NCBI GenBank assembly: GCA_003635255.1
Contig: PYJC01000062.1
Coordinates: forward strand, 1-33,026
DNA from: Candidatus Poribacteria bacterium
Lineage (GTDB): Bacteria > Poribacteria > WGA-4E > WGA-3G
DNA length: 33,026 nt
Direction: 5' to 3'
The notes below the pieces were generated by a model. That model did not search any database and was not told the DNA's origin. It saw only the letters and a list, made by a program, of their open reading frames with translations. Shown piece after piece: positions 24,162 to 30,599 of this stretch. How positions within the stretch are numbered: position 1 is the stretch's first letter; each line of letters begins with the position of its first letter. The position numbers and the translations under genes were made by a program.

Positions 24162-24971
24162 TTATTGTATGACCTTAAGGTATCCCCAGCGCGTTGCGAG
24201 TTTACCGCCGGGATCAACGTTGAGGATTTGTGCTAATCCGACATCCATCGCCTCTTGGATTTCCGCTTCGGTTCGTGCGACATTGGAGATACGTATTTCT
24301 TCAATGATACCTTTCAATCCGTTTGCGTTATCAAGGTTCGGTACCCCGATTGTAATAGGATCGCTGCTCTGAAACGTCTGTGCATTGGGAGCCTCGGTCT
24401 CCAATTCACCATCGACGTAAACGCGTCCCATCTTTCCATCATAGGTAAAGGCAAGATGGTGCCACTTGTTGTCGGTGATGTCGGTTTTGCCATTCATATT
24501 GAAGGCGCACCCACCGTTTGCCCCGATCTGCGCATGCAAAACGCTCTGATCTACATGAACCCAGATGCCATAGTTTCGATTGTTACATCCTGCTTGCTGT
24601 TTGCAGACCATACCTTGCCATTTACCGGTGCTCTCTTTCACTTTAACCCATGCTTCAATACTGAGTGTTTCCAATTCCAGTTTTTTGGTAGAATCGACGA
24701 CGATATAGCCACCAGCATCACCGGGGAACTCCAATCCTGTCCCGAACTTCGCTTTTACCCACTTAGGACTCCCAGCAAATTTGCCATCGTGTCCATTTCC
24801 GGAAGCATCTTTCACGGTTTTTCCGGCTCCTTCCTCAAAAAGCCAGACCGCGACAGTATGTTTATCCACCGCTGCATCAGCAATTCCGCCACCGAACAGG
24901 AGTGAAACCGCGAGCAGAATAATCAAGAACCCTCTAATGGGATAGAACGGCTTCGTATGAGTGATGTGCAT
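24162..24971 (-). CDS. Exported LamG/concanavalin-like jelly-roll protein
   Basis: The 269-residue protein has a signal peptide (IRGFLIILLAVSLLFGGGIADA) and one LamG-like (laminin G/pentraxin) domain at about 40-240: VAVWLFEEGAGKTVKDASGN, GHDGKFAG, GTGLEFPGD, LSIEAWVKV, WHHLAFTYDGKMGRVYVDGE and IIEEIRISNVARTEAEI. Such domains bind glycans or other proteins at the cell surface. The final residues (VDPGGKLATRWGYLKV) match the end of the TolB-like protein at 5083-6126 and may be a sorting or anchoring tail. ATG 24971 has AGGGGAAA upstream and a promoter about 20 nt earlier. Confidence 0.85.
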   Translation of the reverse strand: MHITHTKPFYPIRGFLIILLAVSLLFGGGIADAAVDKHTVAVWLFEEGAGKTVKDASGNGHDGKFAGSPKWVKAKFGTGLEFPGDAGGYIVVDSTKKLELETLSIEAWVKVKESTGKWQGMVCKQQAGCNNRNYGIWVHVDQSVLHAQIGANGGCAFNMNGKTDITDNKWHHLAFTYDGKMGRVYVDGELETEAPNAQTFQSSDPITIGVPNLDNANGLKGIIEEIRISNVARTEAEIQEAMDVGLAQILNVDPGGKLATRWGYLKVIQ

Positions 24972-24995
24972 AATCGTTTCCCCTTTTATTCAGGT

Positions 24996-25025
24996 ATTTT
25001 ATCAGAAAGAGAATTTTTAAGTCAA
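24996..25025 (-). promoter_or_regulatory. Sigma-70-type promoter of the LamG gene
   Basis: On the minus strand: TTGACT (25020-25025), an 18-bp spacer, TAAAAT (24996-25001). It is about 25 nt before the ATG, implying a very short leader. Confidence 0.6.
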
Positions 25026-25079
25026 GGGGTTTGAGGTTAGCAATCGGGGCCATTCAATTTTAAGAAATTATTGGATTGG

Positions 25080-25434
25080 ACATCTTGTTTTCCAGGATCC
25101 GGTGCGAAATGCTGCGATAGGCTGCGACAGGCTGCGAAAATTTCTGCGAATTTTTATAAAACATAACATACATGAAGCATTAACACTTGCGGACAGGACA
25201 ACACCAAACACCAAAAACCTACAATTGAATGACCTTGGGAGTATCCGGTGCGGTTGGAATGCAGATCGGATTTAGCGAGTAGGCCGCAAAAAATCGCCCT
25301 CCTACGAACTCTCCTGCTTGTAGTAGGGCGATTTATTGCGTTTTATTATAGCATTGGATGAACGGCATCTAAAATCCGCGTTTATCCACGGCATCCGCGT
25401 CAATCCGCGATTCGGACAATACAACCCCGCCGTG
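25080..25434. repeat. Gene-free stretch with several repeat remnants
   Basis: Near 25100-25145 there are direct GGCTGCGA-type repeats. At about 25240-25275 lies sequence related to the 4087-4223 element (GGAATGCAGATCGGATTT). AATCGCCCTCCTAC (25288-25301) faces GTAGTAGGGCGATT (about 25320-25333), a 14-bp inverted repeat with one mismatch. At 25372-25414 three ATCCGCG direct repeats occur. No gene is supported here. Confidence 0.6.
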
Positions 25435-27981
25435 CTATTTCCGTATCAACATTTTTCGTGTTGCCGTAAAATCGCCTGCGGTAACGGAGTCGCGTGTGGA
25501 CTCCGTGGACAATGTATAGAAATAGACACCACTTGCGACGGGTTCACCCACTTCGTTTTTGCCGTCCCAATACGCTGCACGACTACGGGACTGATAGATA
25601 CCTACCTCTTTATGTCCTAATGATAAGGCGCGTACCAAACTTCCGTCTACGGCATAGATGCGTAACGTGACATCTGCTGGTGTTGATAGTTGATAGGGTA
25701 TCCATGTTTCTGGGTTGAATGGGTTTGGATAGTTCGCAAGCAGTGCTGTCTCTTTCGGGGTTAATGCTGCAAGGAGCTGCTCAAGAAAGTGGATGCCGCG
25801 TTGTAAGGTGGCATCTGTTAGATTTAACGCTTGCGCTTGTATCAACCACTGTTCGATTTCATCTTTTGTAGGCGCGACCTCTCGGTTGCGACTCCATGCT
25901 GAGGGTGCCGCAGCGTCAGCCCCTAATTGCGCTGCGACTTGTACGAGGTCTTGTATGTTGACGACCCCGTCGCCGTTGACATCGGCTGCGTTTTCGCCTG
26001 TTGCGCCGAGGTTTGCTGCGACTTGTACGAGGTCTTGTATGTTGACGACCCCGTCGCCGTTAACATCGGCTGCGAGGCGCGGCGGTTCCGTGGGTGCGAT
26101 ATCCCACAATAGGACTGTGCCGTCTCCACTTCCGCTCGCCAGCGTCTTTCCGTCTGGGCTGAAGGCTACACTACTAACATAGTCTGTATGCCCTGTGAGT
26201 GTTTTTTTTAGGTTGCCTGTCTGTACATCCCACAAACGGATAGTGGTGTCCAAATGTCCACTTCCAGTTGCGATAGTGTTTCCATCCGGGCTGAACGCTA
26301 CGGTATTGACCGAGCTTGTATGTCCTGTGAGTGTGTTTTTCAGGGTGCCTGTATTGACGTCCCACAAGCGGATCGTGCCGTCGGAAATTCCACCTGCGCT
26401 TGCGAGCGTGTTTCCATCCGGGCTGAACGCTACACTGAAAACCCAGCGCGTATGTGCTGTGATTGTGTTTTTGATGTTGCCTGTCTGTACATCCCACAAG
26501 CGGATCGTGTGGTCCCGACTTGCGCTTGCGAGCGTGTTTCCATCCGGGCTGAACGCTATACTCCCAACCGAGTTTGTATGTCCTATGAGTGTGTTTTTCA
26601 GGGTGCCTGTATTGACGTCCCACAAGCGGATCGTGGTGTCCCAACTCCCACTTGCGATAGTGTTTCCATCGGGACTGAACGCTACACTATTAATCCAGCC
26701 TGTATGTCCTGTGAGCGTTTTTTTCAGGGTGCCTGTATTGACGTCCCACAAGCGGATTGTTCTGTCCAAACTACCACCTGTGATAGTGTTTCCATCCGGG
26801 CTGAACGCTACACTCCGAACCCCATTTATATGTGTATGTGCTGTGAGTGCGTTTTCCACTGTGCTTGTATGGATATCCCACAAGCGGATAGTGCTATCGG
26901 AAGTTCCAGTTGCGATAGTGTTTCCATCTGAGCTGAACGCTACACTATGAACTATAACCGAATTTTCTGTGATTGTATTTTTGATGTTGCCTGTCTGTAC
27001 ATCCCACAAACGGATAGTTCCGTCGACCCAACCTATACTTCCAGTTGCGAGCGTGTTTCCATCCGGGCTGAACGCTACACTACTAACATCGTACGTATGT
27101 CCTATGAACGTGCTTTTCAGTGTGCCTGTCTGTACATCCCACAAACGGATAGTGGTGTCCAAACCTCCACTTCCAGTTGCGATAGTGTTTCCATCCGGGC
27201 TGAACGCTACGCTGAAAACCACGCCTGTATGCCCTGTGAGTGTGTTTTTGATGTTGCCTGTCTGTACATCCCACAACTGGATAGTGGTGTCCCCACTTGC
27301 GCTTGCGAGGGTGTTTCCATCGGGACTGAACGCTACGCTGAAAACCGAGTCTGTATGTCCTGTGAGTGTGTTTTTCAGGGTGCCTGTGTTGACATCCCAC
27401 AAGCGGATAGTCGCGTCCATCCAAGCTGCGCTTGCGATAGTATTCCCATCCGGGCTGAAGGCTATACTTTCAACCGAGTCTGTATGTCCTGTAAGTGTGT
27501 TTTTCAGGGTGCCTGTATTGACGTCCCACAAGCGGAGAGTATTGTCCAAACTCCCACTTGCGAGCATGTTTCCATCGGGACTAAACGCTACACTCTTAAC
27601 CCAGCCTGTATGTCCTGTGAGCGTTTTTTTTAGGGTGCCTGTATTGACGTCCCACAAGCGGATGGTGGTGTCCCAACTCCCACTTGCGAGCATGTTTCCA
27701 TCGGGACTGAACGCTACGCTATTAACCTTGCTCGTATGGGTGAGCAATTCGATTTCTTGATAGGTGTTCGTATCGTAGAGCCATACGCCGATAGAACTTG
27801 CGACGGCGAGCAATGCACCATCCGGTGAATATGTGAGCTCGTTTATCGCACCTCTGCCGAGGCGTGCTTTGGCACCTTCGGGTAGGTTCAAGGTTGTGTA
27901 GTCTTGTGCAAAAGCGTTGTGCAGCAGCACAACGGACAGAAAACTAATGAGTATAAGTGCCAAAAATTGTTTGCGTTTCAT
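25435..27981 (-). CDS. Exported 14-WD-repeat protein with dockerin pair and FlgD/T9SS-like C-terminus
   Basis: The 848-residue product has a signal peptide (MKRKQFLALILISFLSVVLL, likely cut after AFA). It carries 14 WD40 blades (one YSPDGALLAVASSIGVWLYD, then 13 of the F-S-P-D-G-N-x-x-A-S-G-S-x-D-x-T-I-R-L-W-D form), enough for two seven-bladed propellers. Two consecutive dockerin-like Ca2+ loops, both DVNGDGVVNIQDLVQVAA, follow, then a C-terminal beta domain with LLANYPNPFNPETWIPYQLS and ending GDFTATRKMLIRK, as in FlgD-Ig/T9SS-type sorting tails. It is probably an extracellular scaffold or binding protein. ATG 27981 is set by AAAGGAGAG. The intron at 28007 ends 25 nt upstream. Confidence 0.9.
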   Translation of the reverse strand: MKRKQFLALILISFLSVVLLHNAFAQDYTTLNLPEGAKARLGRGAINELTYSPDGALLAVASSIGVWLYDTNTYQEIELLTHTSKVNSVAFSPDGNMLASGSWDTTIRLWDVNTGTLKKTLTGHTGWVKSVAFSPDGNMLASGSLDNTLRLWDVNTGTLKNTLTGHTDSVESIAFSPDGNTIASAAWMDATIRLWDVNTGTLKNTLTGHTDSVFSVAFSPDGNTLASASGDTTIQLWDVQTGNIKNTLTGHTGVVFSVAFSPDGNTIATGSGGLDTTIRLWDVQTGTLKSTFIGHTYDVSSVAFSPDGNTLATGSIGWVDGTIRLWDVQTGNIKNTITENSVIVHSVAFSSDGNTIATGTSDSTIRLWDIHTSTVENALTAHTHINGVRSVAFSPDGNTITGGSLDRTIRLWDVNTGTLKKTLTGHTGWINSVAFSPDGNTIASGSWDTTIRLWDVNTGTLKNTLIGHTNSVGSIAFSPDGNTLASASRDHTIRLWDVQTGNIKNTITAHTRWVFSVAFSPDGNTLASAGGISDGTIRLWDVNTGTLKNTLTGHTSSVNTVAFSPDGNTIATGSGHLDTTIRLWDVQTGNLKKTLTGHTDYVSSVAFSPDGKTLASGSGDGTVLLWDIAPTEPPRLAADVNGDGVVNIQDLVQVAANLGATGENAADVNGDGVVNIQDLVQVAAQLGADAAAPSAWSRNREVAPTKDEIEQWLIQAQALNLTDATLQRGIHFLEQLLAALTPKETALLANYPNPFNPETWIPYQLSTPADVTLRIYAVDGSLVRALSLGHKEVGIYQSRSRAAYWDGKNEVGEPVASGVYFYTLSTESTRDSVTAGDFTATRKMLIRK
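26100..27740. repeat. In-gene tandem repeats of about 126 bp encoding WD40 blades
   Basis: The core TCCCACAAGCGGAT (and variants) recurs at roughly 126-bp intervals together with TTTCCATC and GGGCTGAACGCTACACT. The near-identity at DNA level, not only protein level, suggests recent unequal crossing-over or gene conversion among blades. The two dockerin repeats (about 25928-25975 and 26018-26065) share a near-exact stretch too. Confidence 0.8.
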
Positions 27982-28047
27982 AGAAGTGCTCTCCTTTGAT
28001 ACTATTGTAGGGTAGTCGTGTCCCCTCACGGAGACACAACCCCCTCC

Positions 28048-28081
28048 GAACTATGCGTGCGACTTTCACCGCACATAGCTC
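28048..28081 (-). ncRNA. Group II intron domain V
   Basis: Exactly 34 nt. It starts GAGC (AGC catalytic triad), then UAUG and UGCG; a GAAA tetraloop closed by U-G; CGCA, a 2-nt CG bulge, and CAUAGUUC closing the lower stem. All pairs form. Confidence 0.92.
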
Positions 28082-28189
28082 TCCCGTTGAGTGTGGCGAT
28101 AAACGCTTTAGGTGATGATAACCACTTTTACTTGATTCCCTATTCATAAGTCTGAGACTTCTATAGACCGCATGTTTCACCTAATCTTC

Positions 28190-28229
28190 GGGCAGGAAGC
28201 CCAAGTATTTATACTTGGGAGGAATGCCC
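28190..28229. repeat. Nested hairpin next to the tnpB element
   Basis: GGGCA (28190-28194) pairs with TGCCC (28225-28229), and CCCAAGTAT (28200-28208) with ATACTTGGG (28211-28219). The inner part resembles the right-end hairpin CCCAAGTCTTTAGGCTTGGG of the tnpB element. It may be part of the element's left end, a remnant of another such element, or the stem of intron domain IV. Confidence 0.6.
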
Positions 28230-28244
28230 GCCTCCTATATTTTT

Positions 28245-28273
28245 TTGACATTCTACTCAAAATATGGTATAAT
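28245..28273 (+). promoter_or_regulatory. Perfect consensus promoter of tnpB, spanning the element's left boundary
   Basis: TTGACA (28245-28250), 17-bp spacer, TATAAT (28268-28273): both hexamers match consensus fully. The first five bases of the -35 box coincide with the TTGAC taken as the target motif flanking the element. Confidence 0.8.
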
Positions 28274-28278
28274 TATAG

Positions 28279-28364
28279 TATCAGGTTGGCAAGCATACTA
28301 AGCGTTGCCACTTGGCAATGTGCTTGCCTCCCACTTAGTAGGGGATAAACGCCTGATACCTGAT
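28279..28364 (+). promoter_or_regulatory. Highly structured tnpB leader with possible pseudoknot
   Basis: Four complementary pairs lie between promoter and start codon. ATCAGGT (28280-28286) pairs with ACCTGAT (28358-28364); GGCAAGCA (28288-28295) with TGCTTGCC (28321-28328); TTGCC (28305-28309) with GGCAA (28314-28318); TACTAAG (28296-28302) with CTTAGTA (28334-28340). The last pair crosses the second, giving either a pseudoknot or two alternative folds. It could be a left-end recognition structure or a regulatory leader. Confidence 0.6.
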
Positions 28365-28369
28365 CTACC

Positions 28370-29635
28370 ATGAAATTAACATTCAGATACCCTGTGTATC
28401 CTACGAAAACACAGGAAACAACATTGTTTGAGTGGCTTGACCACCTTTGCGAACTTCAGAACTCTGCGCGCCATGACCGCAAGGTTGCTTGGGAAATCGC
28501 AGGTGAACGCGTTTCTTGCAATGATCAACAACAGAAGTTGAAAGTTGCTCGTGAAAAATACGCCGACTTTCGCGAAGTGCCGCAAGATATGCAAGTGTGT
28601 GCTTTGGAACGCACGGATAAAGCGTTTGACGGTTTTTATAGCCGCTGCGAAAAAGGTACTGCGAAGAAGGGGTATCCAAGACACAGAAAACAGATTAGGT
28701 CTATGTCGTGGAAACTCCGTAAACACACGCTTAAGAGTGGTGAACGTGTCCGTCAAAACCCTATTCGAGAAACAGCATGGAAACATGACCGTTTGAAAGT
28801 GCCGAAACTTGGTGAAGTTAAGATATACATGCACCGCCCCCTCCAAGGCGATCCAAAAAGCGTTACACTTGTTAAAAAAGCGAGTGGTTGGTATGCTCAT
28901 ATTGTTTGTGAACGCCCTGATATGCCAAAGGTTGAAGCGACCGAAGCCATTGCTGTTGATATGGGAACAACCCATTATCTAACGACTTCCGAAGGCGAAA
29001 AAGAGGATAACCCGTGCTGGTATCGTCAGGCAGAAGGACTGACGCGTAAACATTCTAAAGACCTTTCGCGTAAGAAAAAAGGTAGCAACCGAAGTAAAAA
29101 ACAACGACATAAACTCGCTTTACACCATGAGCGAACCGCGAACAGACGCCAAGACTTTATCGGTAAACTCGTCTATAAACTCTACCACCATAAGCAAAAT
29201 AATGTATTAGTGGCAGAGAACTTAAGCGTATCTAACATGGTGAAAAACAAACACCTCAGCAAGAGTATTAGCGACGCGTCTTGGAGTGCATTCTTTAAGT
29301 GGTGTGCGGACATAGCCGAAAGAGACGGTCTGCATTTCCACAAAGTTGACCCGAAGCACACCTCGCAAATCTGCTCAAGTTGCGGTCAGAAGTCGCCCAA
29401 GAAACTTTTGCTGGCGATACGCACCTTTGATTGTAGTTTTTGTGGCACATCTTTAGACCGTGACCACAACGCTGCGATAAACATACTTTTTAGGGCTGCT
29501 ACGGCCCTTCGTGGAGAGCGGTGGGTTACCACCCTCAACGAAGCGAGAAACAAAAACGAAGCAACAAAGACTATGGGCTTTGAGACTGCTGAGCAGCTGT
29601 TGTTCAATGATCTCTTAACAAGCCCAAGTCTTTAG
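28370..29635 (+). CDS. tnpB: TnpB RNA-guided endonuclease (OrfB, IS200/IS605 type)
   Basis: The 421-residue TnpB has the RuvC-like nuclease residues D197 (AVDMGTTHYL), E283 (VAENLSVSNM) and D365 (DRDHNAAINI). The inserted zinc ribbon has C335, C338, C355 and C358 (CSSCG, CSFCG). The N-terminal wedge begins MKLTFRYPVYPTKTQE and matches the family. In studied relatives TnpB is guided by an RNA from the element's right end (omegaRNA) and cuts DNA bearing a flanking target motif, restoring the element after excision. All catalytic residues are intact, so it is probably functional. The last codons run into the right-end hairpin (stop at 29633-29635). No tnpA partner. Transcribed against the intron and both WD40 genes. 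Confidence 0.93.
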   Translation: MKLTFRYPVYPTKTQETTLFEWLDHLCELQNSARHDRKVAWEIAGERVSCNDQQQKLKVAREKYADFREVPQDMQVCALERTDKAFDGFYSRCEKGTAKKGYPRHRKQIRSMSWKLRKHTLKSGERVRQNPIRETAWKHDRLKVPKLGEVKIYMHRPLQGDPKSVTLVKKASGWYAHIVCERPDMPKVEATEAIAVDMGTTHYLTTSEGEKEDNPCWYRQAEGLTRKHSKDLSRKKKGSNRSKKQRHKLALHHERTANRRQDFIGKLVYKLYHHKQNNVLVAENLSVSNMVKNKHLSKSISDASWSAFFKWCADIAERDGLHFHKVDPKHTSQICSSCGQKSPKKLLLAIRTFDCSFCGTSLDRDHNAAINILFRAATALRGERWVTTLNEARNKNEATKTMGFETAEQLLFNDLLTSPSL

Positions 29636-29650
29636 GCTTGGGTAGTTGAC
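29500..29650 (+). ncRNA. Probable omegaRNA scaffold region and right end of the tnpB element
   Basis: The hairpin CCCAAG (29623-29628) / CTTGGG (29637-29642) followed by TAGTTGAC ends the element and overlaps the tnpB stop. In characterised elements the guide RNA derives from the tnpB 3' end plus the right end, with the guide being the flanking DNA; here that would start at 29651 (AAGATTTCACGTCTATAAAT). The 5' limit given is arbitrary. Confidence 0.5.
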
Positions 29651-30230
29651 AAGATTTCACGTCTATAAATAAAATGTTTTCAGGAATGTTTCAAAGCACC
29701 CAACCTGATTATGCTCACGTCTCTTGACGCTACCTAATCTCCTCAACCTTATGGGCTACGAGAGTCCACTTAGGTTCTCCCTAATTTCCTGATAATAGAT
29801 GTCTTGAGTTGATTTAGTGTTATCCTATACCTCAGTTCGTTCGGCATCCTAACGTTGTGTCTATTAGGTCTAATCGAGTGCTGAACTATAAGCAACATTC
29901 CTTGAGACACCACAGTTTTTCAAGGCGTTCTGTGTTGATACTTATGAGGCTTAGACGGATATTCAACTTTCGTTTACACGTGTCAGTTCTTACCTGACGT
30001 ATCAATTTTGGGTCTCTTGTGAGTTGCCTGTCCCTTAGATATTCGCCATTTCCCCTTGCTTCCCACAGAGTTGTTTCCAGTCTGCAGTTAGGGTAAGGTA
30101 TGCGGTGTTAGACTCACCGAGTAGGGATTGGACCTACATTCTATTATCGCTTATTAGAGCGCACTATAGTTTGTATCAAATGACCCCATGAGTTATACTC
30201 ATAGTAGTCTTTCAAATTTGAATGTGAGGG

Positions 30231-30319
30231 TAGGTTCGTAGTAGTGCGATTTATCACACTGCTTCGCAGTGAGAAAAGGAAAACAGCAACGGGCAATGAA
30301 TTGCCCTACTACGAACCTA
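30231..30319. repeat. Composite palindromic element
   Basis: TAGGTTCGTAGTAG (30231-30244) and CTACTACGAACCTA (30306-30319) form a perfect 14-bp inverted repeat. Inside are CACTGC/GCAGTG and GGGCAA/TTGCCC hairpins. The internal GCTTCGCAGTGAGAA also occurs in the two esterase spacers (21284, 22644), linking these repeat families. Confidence 0.75.
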
Positions 30320-30431
30320 ATTTACCCATAAACTCAAACTTGATGCGATAATAGTATAAGTTGACCTAATAGGTAAATGTATTGGCATCACCATAGGTGT
30401 CAATTTTACAAAAAATAACCATCTCGATCCC

Positions 30432-30470
30432 AGGACCGGTAGGTTCGGTTTCCTAACCGAACCGGATGCT
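30432..30470. repeat. Compact GGTTCGGTT/AACCGAACC hairpin
   Basis: Perfect 9-bp arms at 30442-30450 and 30455-30463 with a 4-nt TCCT loop, same arms as the elements at 394-435 and 4125-4178 but without the interior. The gene-free stretch 30165-30584 holds this, the composite element to its left and the IBS site; no gene seen. Confidence 0.7.
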
Positions 30471-30578
30471 TCAGTACGTCATTTCTCAAAGAAGATGCCA
30501 GCGAACTCAACTCAATCCACTCAGAAACCATCGCTGGGAAGTCAATAAACATCAGCACTCCAGCTATCCTATGGTCAT

Positions 30579-30599
30579 TTGATACTATTTCAGTATCAA
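30579..30599. terminator. Hairpin across the stop codon of the upstream WD40 gene
   Basis: TTGATACT (30579-30586) and AGTATCAA (30592-30599) are perfect 8-bp arms with a 5-nt loop. The minus-strand TAG stop lies at 30585-30587 within it. TTTGATACTATTT (30578-30590) matches the sequence of the intron insertion site restored across its two flanks. Confidence 0.55.

Larger units (their letters stand above)
28250..29650 (+). mobile_element. IS200/IS605-type element encoding only TnpB
   Basis: The element consists of a structured left region, tnpB and a right-end hairpin. Boundaries are inferred from TTGAC at 28245-28249 (just outside the left end) and TTGAC at 29646-29650 (right terminus). That is the arrangement expected for IS605-family transposition, which inserts next to a short motif and ends in a similar one. 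No tnpA (Y1 transposase) is present, so it is non-autonomous for movement. It lies in domain IV of the group II intron in opposite orientation. The left boundary could instead lie further left, to include the hairpin at 28190-28229. Confidence 0.6.
28007..30164 (-). ncRNA. Group II intron ribozyme lacking an RT ORF, interrupted by a TnpB element in domain IV
   Basis: Seen on the minus strand: 5' end GTGCG (30164-30160); about 510 nt of domain I-III sequence; then, after an inserted tnpB element, a canonical domain V (28048-28081), a domain VI-like stem (GTGTC...GACAC) and a 3' end in CTAC at 28007. EBS1 TATAGTT (29884-29890) is the exact complement of IBS1 AACTATA (30165-30171), and EBS2 GTATCAA (29935-29941) of IBS2 TTGATAC (30173-30179). 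Their order and spacing are as expected. Domain V and VI resemble the chloroplast-like class. Group II introns self-splice and retrotranspose with a reverse transcriptase/maturase; none is encoded here, so splicing would need a protein in trans or be protein-free. Exact 3' boundary and class are inferred. Confidence 0.88.

Noticed and set aside
26100..27740. Regular repeats resembling a CRISPR or satellite array
   Set aside because: The period of about 126 bp and an intact minus-strand frame explain them as WD40 blades; spacers are also repeats, unlike CRISPR.
26195..27760. Long plus-strand open frames with repeated CTSHKRIV or YIPQADS motifs
   Set aside because: They lie antisense to the WD40 blades and repeat with the same period; they are shadows of the repeated DNA, without ribosome binding sites or domain sense.
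28132..28136. TTGAT as the left target motif of the tnpB element
   Set aside because: It lies in sequence that fits the 3' part of the group II intron (between domain IV and domain V), and TTGAC at 28245 pairs better with the TTGAC right end.
28376..28975. A 199-residue minus-strand frame inside tnpB, considered as leftover intron reverse transcriptase
   Set aside because: It shows no RT motif such as YADD and is exactly opposite the well-supported tnpB frame.
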